A DNA stretch of 6,419 nt from Anaerolineae bacterium (GTDB taxonomy: Bacteria; Chloroflexota; Anaerolineae; Aggregatilineales; Phototrophicaceae): assembly GCA_020848855.1 (NCBI GenBank), contig JADLHH010000093.1, positions 1-6,419 on the forward strand, read 5' to 3'. Of this stretch, positions 1-5,688 are shown piece after piece. The position numbers and the translations under genes are program-made. The stretch's first letter is position 1, and every line of letters begins with the position of its first letter. The notes under the pieces are model-generated. The model was not told where the DNA came from. It saw only the letters and a program-made list of their open reading frames with translations, and did no database searches.

Positions 1-1075
1 ACGGAACACCGGGCTGCGTCAGCAGCAGGGTGGCGGCGGCTTTCGCCTTATCGACGCTGTGGCGCAGCGTGTTCATGCTGCGGTTGTCGTCGTGGTTGCT
101 GAGGAAAGCGGCGTACTGGTTGGGCGGGTACAGGTCAACGACCCGGTTCTGGAGCGTCGTCACGGCGGAATTGATGCCGACGTTGGCGCTCTGGAGCATG
201 GCGTCGGCGAGATCGAAGGCGAACACGAGGTCAGCGCCATCCGGTACGTAAGGCGCGGCAAGGTAGCTGTTGGCGTCGATTTCGCCGACGCTCAGCGCGT
301 CCGGCTTGACCGACGTGATGGTGTCGTGGAAGGCGTTCGCCCATTCGTGGGTCGCGTCGGTGTTCGCCTGGTTCTGTCCATTCTCGACGATATGCTGTAG
401 AGCGTCGAGCCGGAAGCCATCCGCGCCCATGTCCGTCAGCCAGTAGTGGGCGACGTTCTCCATCGCGCTGGTGACGGCGGGGTTGGTGTAGTTCAGGTCG
501 GGCATCCCTTCCCAGAAAATGGCGTAGTAGCAGCGGTCGTCCAGCGGAATCCAGACGACTTCGCCCCAGGGACCGCGATACGTCGGGCAGCTTTCATCCC
601 AGATGTACCAGTCGGCGTAGTGCGGATTGCCCGCCGCCGACGCCTGAAACCAGGGATGCTCGCGGGATGTGTGGTTGACGACCACATCGACAATCACGGC
701 GATGCCGCGCGTGTGCGCCGCTGCGACCAGCGCCCTGAAATCGTCGTCAGTGCCATAGTCCGGCTCGACCATCAGGTAATCGGTCACGTCGTAGCCGTGA
801 TAGCTGGGCGATTCGGCGACCGGCATCAGCCACAGCCCGGTGACGCCGAGGTCGGTCGTGGTAGTCGGGTCGCCATCATTCAGGTAGTCGAGCTTCTGGA
901 TGATCCCCTGCAGGTCGCCGATGCCGTCGCCGTCGCTGTCGTAGAAACTGCGCACGAAGATTTCGTAGAAAACGCGGTTGTTCCACCAGGGCACACTGTC
1001 CTGCGCCGCCGACGGTGCGAGCGCCAGCGCTTGCAGCGCCAGCATCAAGCTGAAAACCACGATCGCTTTTTTCAT
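1..1075 (-). CDS. Secreted GH13 alpha-amylase family glycosidase (5' part of gene, C-terminus outside window)
   Basis: The frame is open from an ATG at 1075 to the window edge (358 residues). An AGGA Shine-Dalgarno lies about nine bases upstream. Residues 1-24 are a Sec signal peptide (MKKAIVV, hydrophobic core, SAA before Gln25) with no lipobox cysteine, so the product should be exported and soluble. The (beta/alpha)8 barrel begins at about residue 33, with a calcium-loop-like DSDGDGIGD at 46-54. GH13 signatures are all present: region I DVVVNH (130-135), MPDLN (191-195), region II GFRLDA with nucleophile Asp224, region III acid/base Glu265 in VGEI, and region IV SNHD with Asp329. The enzyme should hydrolyse alpha-1,4-glucans outside the membrane. 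MPDLN in region V is, from family knowledge, typical of the group intermediate between oligo-1,6-glucosidases and neopullulanases (GH13_36), which includes secreted alpha-amylases. The barrel end and domain C are missing, so exact specificity cannot be judged. No other cargo genes for starch use are visible nearby. Confidence 0.95.
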   Translation of the reverse strand, partial: MKKAIVVFSLMLALQALALAPSAAQDSVPWWNNRVFYEIFVRSFYDSDGDGIGDLQGIIQKLDYLNDGDPTTTTDLGVTGLWLMPVAESPSYHGYDVTDYLMVEPDYGTDDDFRALVAAAHTRGIAVIVDVVVNHTSREHPWFQASAAGNPHYADWYIWDESCPTYRGPWGEVVWIPLDDRCYYAIFWEGMPDLNYTNPAVTSAMENVAHYWLTDMGADGFRLDALQHIVENGQNQANTDATHEWANAFHDTITSVKPDALSVGEIDANSYLAAPYVPDGADLVFAFDLADAMLQSANVGINSAVTTLQNRVVDLYPPNQYAAFLSNHDDNRSMNTLRHSVDKAKAAATLLLTQPGVP

Positions 1076-1203
1076 GCCGCATCATCCTGTTCAAACCAGT
1101 ATGGCACGAAGAATAGCATAATAGGGTGGGTGGTGTTAGAACTGATAGGATGCCCTGACCCAACAGCATGATCTTCAGGTTTTGCAGACCGTGAGTCACA
1201 TCC

Positions 1204-1842
1204 ATGAATCGACATGAAGGACAGCCTATCCACACGCGCGGCAGACGCCTGACCGAAGCACGCGCCGCGATGATCATGCTGCACGGGCGCGGCGCGACAA
1301 CCGAGAGCATCCTCAGCCTGGTGCCGGAACTCGAACACCCGGAGATTGCCTACCTTGCGCCGCAGGCTGCCGGATATACATGGTATCCGTTCAGCTTTCT
1401 GGAGCCGCTGGAGCGCAACGAACCATATCTATCGTCGGCGCTCGGCGTGATCAAGCAGCTCGTCGGGCGCATCAACGGCGCGGGCGTGCCGACCAGCCGG
1501 ATCATGCTGCTCGGCTTTTCGCAGGGGGCGTGCCTTGCGCTGGAATTCGCCGCCCGCAATGCGGCGCGCTACGGCGGGGTGATCGGGTTGAGCGGCGGGG
1601 TGATCGGTCCGCCGGGCACACCGCGCGACTATTCCGGCTCAATGGGCGGCTCGCCAGTGTTCCTCGGATGCAGCGACGTTGATTTTCACATCCCGAAAAC
1701 GAGCGTGGACGAATCCGCCGACGTGTTCTCGCAGTTGGGCGGGGCAGTCACCAAGCGGCTGTACCCGAACATGGGGCATACCGTCAACGACGACGAGATC
1801 GCGTTCGTCAAGACGATGCTCGAAGCGGTCAGCTCGACGTAA
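1204..1842 (+). CDS. Alpha/beta-hydrolase, phospholipase/carboxylesterase (Abhydrolase_2) family, MhqD-like
   Basis: This 212-residue cytoplasmic serine hydrolase has no signal peptide. The oxyanion-hole region is MIMLHGRGA (23-31). The nucleophile is Ser106 in the elbow GFSQGA. Asp160, four residues before Pro164 as in the family's DxxxP strand end, and His192 in GHT complete the triad. Length and motif order match the bacterial Abhydrolase_2 group, which hydrolyses carboxylic esters and lysophospholipid-like substrates; the true substrate is unknown. The start is forced: an in-frame TGA lies at 1192-1194 and the next in-frame ATG would remove the N-terminal strand. The Shine-Dalgarno is poor. 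The gene is divergent from the amylase and followed by a hairpin at 1896-1919, then by a VOC dioxygenase. In B. subtilis the same family (MhqD) is co-regulated with VOC dioxygenases in quinone detoxification, so a related role is a reasonable inference but unproven. Confidence 0.93.
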   Translation: MNRHEGQPIHTRGRRLTEARAAMIMLHGRGATTESILSLVPELEHPEIAYLAPQAAGYTWYPFSFLEPLERNEPYLSSALGVIKQLVGRINGAGVPTSRIMLLGFSQGACLALEFAARNAARYGGVIGLSGGVIGPPGTPRDYSGSMGGSPVFLGCSDVDFHIPKTSVDESADVFSQLGGAVTKRLYPNMGHTVNDDEIAFVKTMLEAVSST

Positions 1843-1895
1843 GATAACCCCCGTACTATTCGTCAATACTACAGCCAATTCACTCGTCAACTCGC

Positions 1896-1924
1896 AGAAG
1901 CCGACGCCGTTCGGCTTCTTTATT
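1896..1924 (+). terminator. Intrinsic terminator-like hairpin between hydrolase and dioxygenase
   Basis: A perfect 9-bp stem (AGAAGCCGA at 1896-1904, TCGGCTTCT at 1911-1919) encloses a 6-base loop and runs into TTTATT. It fits a Rho-independent terminator for the hydrolase transcript. It ends only 17 bases before the dioxygenase start codon, just ahead of its Shine-Dalgarno, so it could also act as a leader attenuator. No convincing promoter fits between it and the next gene. Confidence 0.75.
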
Positions 1925-1941
1925 CTCGCAAGGGGCTACCC

Positions 1942-3024
1942 ATGACGATCCTTGGACTGCATCACATCACGCTGGTCTCGTCCAATGCGCAGCGCACGGT
2001 CGATTTCTACACCAGGGCGCTCGGCTTGCGCTTCGTCAAGAAGACGGTCAACTTCGATGACCCCGGCAGTTATCACCTGTACTTCGGCGACGAGACCGGC
2101 AGCCCCGGCTCGGCGGTCACCTTCTTCGAATGGGCGCACGCGCCGAAGGGCAAGCCCGGCGTCGGCGGGACGCACCATTTCGCGCTGACGGTCGAGGATT
2201 ACGATGGCTTGCTCAGGTGGAAGCGCCGCCTGACCGACCTCGGCATCGCTGTCGATGGTCCGTATGACCGCCACTACTTCAAGTCAATCTACATGCGCGA
2301 CCCGGACGGCGTGATTGTGGAAATTGCCACACGCGGACCCGGTTTTGCTGTTGACGAAGCGCCGGATGCCATCGGCACTGAGCAGCGCGACCCGCCGCCG
2401 GAAATGCTGCGCGCCAACCGCGACGCGGCGGCAATCGCCGCGACGACCTGGGCGGAGCCAGTGCGGGAGATCACCCCCGGCATGGCGCTGCGCCACGGGA
2501 TGCATCATATCTCGGCGATTAGCTCGAATTTCGAGCGGACGAACGCCTTTTACGGCGATCTGCTAGGGATGCGCCGCGTCAAGATGACCTCGAACTTCGA
2601 CGATCCGAATTCGGCGCACTGGTACTGGGGCGTCGGCGATGGACAGCCCGGCACGCTGATCACCTACTTCGAACACAAGCAGGGGCGGCGCGTGCAGATG
2701 GGCGTCGGGCAGACGCATCACTTCGCGCTGGCGGTGCCGGATGAGGCGGCTCAGTTGGAGTGGCGTGAGAAGCTGATACGTGCCGGATACCGCGTCTCGC
2801 CGGTGATGGATCGCGTCTACTTCAAGAGCATCTACAGCAACGACCCGGACGGGCACATCGTCGAGCTGGCGACGGTTGGACCCGGCTTCCCGGTGGACGA
2901 AGACATCACCGAGCTGGGCACACACCTGATGCTGCCGCCCTGGCTGGAGCAGCACCGCTCGGTCATCGAGGGCGCGCTGACGCCGCTTCAGATTGACCCA
3001 TGGCAGTTACAGCGCACGCCATAA
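1942..3024 (+). CDS. Two-module VOC (glyoxalase-fold) ring-cleaving dioxygenase, MhqO/PcpA-like
   Basis: The 360-residue protein is made of two VOC modules, about residues 3-136 and 184-317, joined by an acidic, proline-containing linker and followed by a 43-residue tail. The modules match each other without gaps at an offset of 181 residues. Each has HHI near its start (His8, His189), a THHFAL strand (His79, His260), the NFDDP motif (37, 218), YFKSIY and a DPDG(V/H)IVE strand (Glu127, Glu308). Family knowledge: PcpA/LinE-type enzymes use His, His, Glu to bind Fe(II) and open hydroquinone-type rings; MhqE/MhqO are linked to quinone detoxification. AAGGGG at 1930-1935, six bases before ATG, fixes the start. 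Bacillus and PcpA relatives are about 310-325 residues, so this copy is long, mainly in linker and tail. Annotation as bleomycin resistance or glyoxalase I is less likely given the two-module form. Substrate is unknown. Confidence 0.92.
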   Translation: MTILGLHHITLVSSNAQRTVDFYTRALGLRFVKKTVNFDDPGSYHLYFGDETGSPGSAVTFFEWAHAPKGKPGVGGTHHFALTVEDYDGLLRWKRRLTDLGIAVDGPYDRHYFKSIYMRDPDGVIVEIATRGPGFAVDEAPDAIGTEQRDPPPEMLRANRDAAAIAATTWAEPVREITPGMALRHGMHHISAISSNFERTNAFYGDLLGMRRVKMTSNFDDPNSAHWYWGVGDGQPGTLITYFEHKQGRRVQMGVGQTHHFALAVPDEAAQLEWREKLIRAGYRVSPVMDRVYFKSIYSNDPDGHIVELATVGPGFPVDEDITELGTHLMLPPWLEQHRSVIEGALTPLQIDPWQLQRTP

Positions 3025-3045
3025 TTCGGTTCGCTATGTAATGAT

Positions 3046-3076
3046 CGGGACAGTCACGCACCGTGTGGCTGTCCCG
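3046..3076 (+). terminator. Hairpin downstream of the dioxygenase gene
   Basis: CGGGACAG (3046-3053) pairs with CTGTCCCG (3069-3076). A further CACG/CGTG stem inside closes a 3-base loop. It begins 21 bases after the dioxygenase stop. The bases that follow (TTCGTCCCG) are U-poor, so it may be a weak Rho-independent terminator or an mRNA 3'-end stabiliser. Confidence 0.6.
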
Positions 3077-3088
3077 TTCGTCCCGTTC
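3071..3088 (+). repeat. Perfect 2 x 9-bp tandem repeat overlapping the hairpin arm
   Basis: GTCCCGTTC occurs twice back to back (3071-3079 and 3080-3088). Both copies contain GTCCCG, which can pair with CGGGAC at 3046-3051, so two alternative hairpins are possible. Confidence 0.85.
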
Positions 3089-3130
3089 CCCGCGATTCGC
3101 TTCAATGAAGCAGAAACAGTTCAATCCCGC

Positions 3131-3173
3131 AGAACAAATGTAATATGCCTGCCGCTCAGAATTAGAACAAATG
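3131..3173 (+). repeat. Direct repeat AGAACAAATG, two copies 33 bp apart, upstream of the SWIM promoter
   Basis: Identical 10-mers lie at 3131-3140 and 3164-3173. A third AGAACA starts at 3199 inside the promoter, 35 bp further on. The near-helical spacing, about three turns each, suggests possible protein-binding half-sites, but this is inference from sequence alone. Confidence 0.55.
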
Positions 3174-3187
3174 GCTGAATTCCCCTC

Positions 3188-3216
3188 TGGACAGGATAGA
3201 ACATGCGTGCTATACT
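3188..3216 (+). promoter_or_regulatory. Sigma70-type promoter of the SWIM gene
   Basis: TGGACA (3188-3193, 5/6 to consensus) is followed by exactly 17 bp and then TATACT (3211-3216, 5/6). A TGC extended -10 element sits directly upstream of the -10. Transcription should start near 3223, leaving a leader of about 22 bases that contains the Shine-Dalgarno. This is the strongest promoter I can see in the window. Confidence 0.78.
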
Positions 3217-3223
3217 GTTCTAT
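3196..3223 (+). promoter_or_regulatory. Candidate operator: 8-bp inverted repeat over the SWIM promoter
   Basis: ATAGAACA (3196-3203) and TGTTCTAT (3216-3223) are perfect inverted repeats separated by 12 bp. Arm centres are 20 bp apart, about two helical turns, as expected for a dimeric regulator on one face of the DNA. The dyad covers the promoter spacer, all of the -10 and the predicted start point, so a bound protein would block RNA polymerase. The regulator is not in this window. Confidence 0.6.
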
Positions 3224-3245
3224 AGTGAGCACAAGAGGTATTGGA

Positions 3246-3617
3246 ATGGCGAAACCGACCGAGATCAAGCGGCTTCAACAACGCAGTCGTAATCTGCGCG
3301 TCCGGCGCGTGGCACCGAACACGCTGGTCGTCACCAGCCGGTCGAATCCGTACGCGCATCACATCGTCACGCTGGAAAGCGATCAGGAAGGCACGATCCG
3401 CGCTCGCTGCACATGCCCCTGGGCGCAGAACGGCGGCTACGGCTGCTCGCACGTGATGGCGGCGCTGAATTACATGGCGACGCGCCAGCGCCGGACGATC
3501 AGCTTCTGGAGCGATCTGGAAGAGGCGAAGAAGCAGCGGCATCGTATCCTGCGGCTGGCGGGATATGGTCCCGATGGCGATATCTACATCACCAGCCGCC
3601 CGGCGGACACCGCCTGA
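3246..3617 (+). CDS. Small stand-alone SWIM zinc-finger protein
   Basis: This 123-residue cytoplasmic protein has a basic N-terminus (lysines and arginines in residues 3-21), a beta-rich middle (LVVTSRSNPYAHHIVTL) and a SWIM zinc finger, CxCx9CxH, with Cys55, Cys57, Cys67 and His69 all present. The C-terminus carries a charged segment (LEEAKKQRHRI) and a final strand GDIYITSR that echoes VVTSRS. SWIM domains bind zinc and mediate DNA or protein contacts; they occur in SWI2/SNF2 ATPases, MuDR transposases and Sws1 recombination factors. No ATPase or transposase domain is fused here, so the specific job is unknown. The start at 3246 is chosen because AAGAGG lies seven bases upstream and because the in-frame ATG at 3171 lies upstream of the promoter. 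The gene is its own transcription unit and converges on typA. Confidence 0.9.
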   Translation: MAKPTEIKRLQQRSRNLRVRRVAPNTLVVTSRSNPYAHHIVTLESDQEGTIRARCTCPWAQNGGYGCSHVMAALNYMATRQRRTISFWSDLEEAKKQRHRILRLAGYGPDGDIYITSRPADTA

Positions 3618-3630
3618 GCATATCCAAAAC

Positions 3631-3660
3631 AAAAGCGCGCCTGCACGGGCGCGCTTTTTT
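3631..3660. terminator. Bidirectional intrinsic terminator between the SWIM gene and typA
   Basis: An 11-bp perfect stem (AAAAGCGCGCC at 3631-3641, GGCGCGCTTTT at 3648-3658) has a 6-base loop. It is followed by T's to 3660 on the plus strand, and A-rich sequence on its other side (from 3626) gives a U-run on the minus strand. It can end both convergent transcripts. Confidence 0.9.
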
Positions 3661-3661
3661 G

Positions 3662-3697
3662 ATTCTAGTCGATCCCGGGATTCTAATCGATCCCGGC
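3662..3697. repeat. typA: 18-bp tandem duplication covering the 3' end of typA
   Basis: Positions 3662-3679 and 3680-3697 match at 16 of 18 bases. The unit carries the last Gly-Ile-Asp codons and stop of typA. Read on the minus strand, the true stop (TAG, 3683-3685) is followed in frame by Asn-Pro-Gly-Ile-Asp and a second TAG (3665-3667). Confidence 0.88.
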
Positions 3698-5533
3698 GAC
3701 GATCTTCTCGCGGGCTTTCTGATCTTTCATGCGCTTCTCGTTGTTGAGGATGCGCTTGCGCATCCGCAGCGACTGCGGCGTCACCTCAAGAAGCTCATCC
3801 TCGGCGATGAATTCAAGATAATCATCAAGGCTCATGTTTGGCGGCGGCTTGAGCTTGTCGTCCTTGCCAAAGTATTCCGTGTGAATCGCCGAAAGCTGCT
3901 TGGTCTTGCACACGTTGACGGCGAGGTCTTCAGGGCGAATGTGTTCGCCGACGACCATGCCCTCGTACACTTCGACGCCCGGCGTGATGAAGAACGTGCC
4001 GCGCGGCTGCAGGGCGACCATCGCGTAGGTGGACGACATGCCCGGATCAGACGCGATCAGGCTGCCGAACTGCCGACCGGGAATGCTGCCCTGCACCGGC
4101 TCGTAGCCGTAGAAGATGCTGTGCATCTGTCCCATGCCGCTGGTGGCGGTCATGAAGCGCGAGCGGAAGCCGAGCAAGCCGCGCGTCGGCACGAGGTACT
4201 TCAGGTAGGTCGTGCCGCTTTCGGTGCGCATGTCGATCATCTGCCCGCGCCGCACGCCCAGCAGTTCAACTACTGTGCCGGTCAGCGCGTCGGCGACCTC
4301 GATATGCACTTCCTCAATTGGCTCAAGCATTTCGTCGGTGTCGGGGTCGCGGTGATAGATGACTTCCGGCTTGCTGACCTCGAACTCGTATCCCTCGCGG
4401 CGCATGGTCTCGATCAGGATGGCGAGGTGAAGCTCGCCACGCCCACTGACGACGAACTTCTCCGGCGATTCGCCATCGGCGACGCGCAGGGCGAGGTTGC
4501 TGCGGGTTTCGTTGTACAGGCGCTCGCGCAGGCGGCGCGACGTACCCCAGCCGGTTTTGCCTTCGCGCCCTGCGAAGGGCGAGGTATTGACGCCGAAGGT
4601 CATGCGCACCGTCGGCTGCTCGACGCTGATCGGCGGCAGCGGTTTCGGGAATGACGGGTCGGCAATCGTATCGCTGATGCCGATCACATCGAAGCCGCCA
4701 AAGGCGACGATGTCGCCCGCCCGTGCTTCGTCGACTTCCTGCTTCGCGAGGTTGTGATAGGTGAACAGGTACTCAATCCTGCCGTTTTCCTGTTCGCCCT
4801 GCGGCGTGATGCGCACGACCGGCATCCCGCGCTTCATGACGCCGGAATGCAGCCGACCGACGGCGATCTGCCCCTTATAGTTGTCGTATTCGAGCGTCGT
4901 CACCAGCAGGCGCGGCGGCTCATCCTCGATGAGCGGACCGGGGACTTCCTTGATGATCGTCTCGAATAGCGGGATCAGGTTATCCTGCATCGTGTCGTGG
5001 GCATAACCGGACGTGCCGTCCAGCCCTACGGCATAGACAACCGGAAAATCTGCCTGCTCGTCGCTGGCGCCCAGCTCGATGAACAGGTCGAACGTCTCGT
5101 TCAGGACTTCGGCGGGGCGCGCGTGCGGGCGGTCGATCTTGTTGATCACCACGATGATACGCAGCCCGGCGTTGAGCGCCTTGCGCAGAACAAAGCGCGT
5201 CTGCGGCATGGGTCCTTCGACGGCGTCAATCAGCAGCAGCGCGCCGTCGACCATGTTGAGCACGCGCTCGACCTCGCCGCCAAAGTCGGCGTGACCAGGG
5301 GTGTCGACAATGTTGATCTTGACGTTATCCCAGGTGACGGCGGTGTTCTTCGCCAGAATGGTGATGCCACGCTCGCGCTCCAGCGCGTTCGAGTCGAGAA
5401 TCTGCGCGCCCGCTGCTTCAGGATTGCGGAATACTTTGGTTTGCTTGAGCATTCCGTCAACCAGCGTTGTCTTGCCATGATCGACGTGCGCGATAATCGC
5501 GATGTTGCGAATATCTGACCGTGTTTGACTCAC
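3683..5533 (-). CDS. typA: Ribosome-associated translational GTPase TypA/BipA
   Basis: This complete 616-residue GTPase is close to the roughly 607 residues of E. coli BipA. G1 is AHVDHGKTT (15-23), G2 the RGITI switch with Thr58, G3 DTPGH (77-81) and G4 NKID (131-134). A beta-barrel domain II, two alpha/beta domains like EF-G III and V, and the BipA-specific C-terminal domain follow, with conserved patches [21 protein letters not shown] and NVCKTKQL. TypA binds the 70S ribosome near the EF-G site and helps 50S assembly and stress or cold adaptation; this is established for the family. The start codon is GTG at 5533, with AAAGG 11 bases upstream; an in-frame TAG nine bases upstream rules out a longer protein. 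No G-motif residue is missing. Its transcript likely starts at the extended -10 promoter at 5571-5579. The end carries a duplicated stop region. Confidence 0.98.
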   Translation of the reverse strand: MSQTRSDIRNIAIIAHVDHGKTTLVDGMLKQTKVFRNPEAAGAQILDSNALERERGITILAKNTAVTWDNVKINIVDTPGHADFGGEVERVLNMVDGALLLIDAVEGPMPQTRFVLRKALNAGLRIIVVINKIDRPHARPAEVLNETFDLFIELGASDEQADFPVVYAVGLDGTSGYAHDTMQDNLIPLFETIIKEVPGPLIEDEPPRLLVTTLEYDNYKGQIAVGRLHSGVMKRGMPVVRITPQGEQENGRIEYLFTYHNLAKQEVDEARAGDIVAFGGFDVIGISDTIADPSFPKPLPPISVEQPTVRMTFGVNTSPFAGREGKTGWGTSRRLRERLYNETRSNLALRVADGESPEKFVVSGRGELHLAILIETMRREGYEFEVSKPEVIYHRDPDTDEMLEPIEEVHIEVADALTGTVVELLGVRRGQMIDMRTESGTTYLKYLVPTRGLLGFRSRFMTATSGMGQMHSIFYGYEPVQGSIPGRQFGSLIASDPGMSSTYAMVALQPRGTFFITPGVEVYEGMVVGEHIRPEDLAVNVCKTKQLSAIHTEYFGKDDKLKPPPNMSLDDYLEFIAEDELLEVTPQSLRMRKRILNNEKRMKDQKAREKIVAGID

Positions 5534-5570
5534 TATCGTCTAGACCTTTGGAACCTTATGGACACGTTCT

Positions 5571-5579
5571 ATTGTAGCA
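5571..5579 (-). promoter_or_regulatory. typA: Extended -10 promoter of typA
   Basis: On the minus strand TGC is followed directly by TACAAT (5/6 to consensus). The -35 position (TACATT at 5594-5599, 17-bp spacer) is poor, which is common for extended -10 promoters. The predicted start near 5564 gives a leader of about 30 bases. Confidence 0.55.
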
Positions 5580-5638
5580 GGGAAGAGTTAAGGAATGTAG
5601 GGAGAGTTCGCTAACGCCAGCCGGGTGATTATTGTTGG

Positions 5639-5679
5639 AAAAGGGGCATGGCGGACACAATGATGGCGCGCCGTGCCCC
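5639..5679 (-). terminator. Intrinsic terminator of the decarboxylase gene
   Basis: Arms at 5669-5679 and 5643-5653 form an 11-bp stem with one C/A mismatch on the transcribed strand, with a 15-base loop. TTTT follows (5642-5639). It lies about 10 bases after the decarboxylase stop and separates that gene from typA. Confidence 0.72.
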
Positions 5680-5688
5680 ACACGTGTG

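Noticed and set aside
446..1171. A 241-codon plus-strand open frame across the amylase region
   Set aside because: It is antisense to the GH13 catalytic domain, whose motifs are all intact on the minus strand; its low-complexity Val/Arg/Asp translation has no known fold.
1076..1203. Divergent promoters between the amylase and the hydrolase
   Set aside because: Several AT-rich -10-like words occur around 1112-1150, but none has an acceptable -35 at 16-18 bp on either strand, so I do not call a promoter.
1942..3024. Bleomycin-resistance protein or glyoxalase I
   Set aside because: Both labels are common for the VOC fold, but the two-module form with THHFAL and DPDGHIVE motifs fits ring-cleaving dioxygenases better.
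3099..3111. Small dyad GCTTCA-A-TGAAGC between the dioxygenase and SWIM genes
   Set aside because: Six-base arms with a one-base centre, far from the -35 and not repeated elsewhere; too short to support a function.
3171..3245. Upstream in-frame ATG adding 25 residues to the SWIM protein
   Set aside because: This start lies upstream of the -35 and -10 elements and has no good Shine-Dalgarno, and the added sequence is not protein-like. The ATG at 3246 has AAGAGG seven bases upstream.
3413..4654. A 413-codon open frame on the plus strand opposite typA
   Set aside because: It lies antisense to the conserved TypA C-terminal half, overlaps the end of the SWIM gene in another frame, and its translation is rich in His/Arg/Ala with no recognisable domain. 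It is a typical GC-rich antisense shadow.
5679..5688. 10-bp palindrome CACACGTGTG after the decarboxylase stop
   Set aside because: It lies between a stop codon and a terminator, away from any promoter; a short palindrome here is likely chance.
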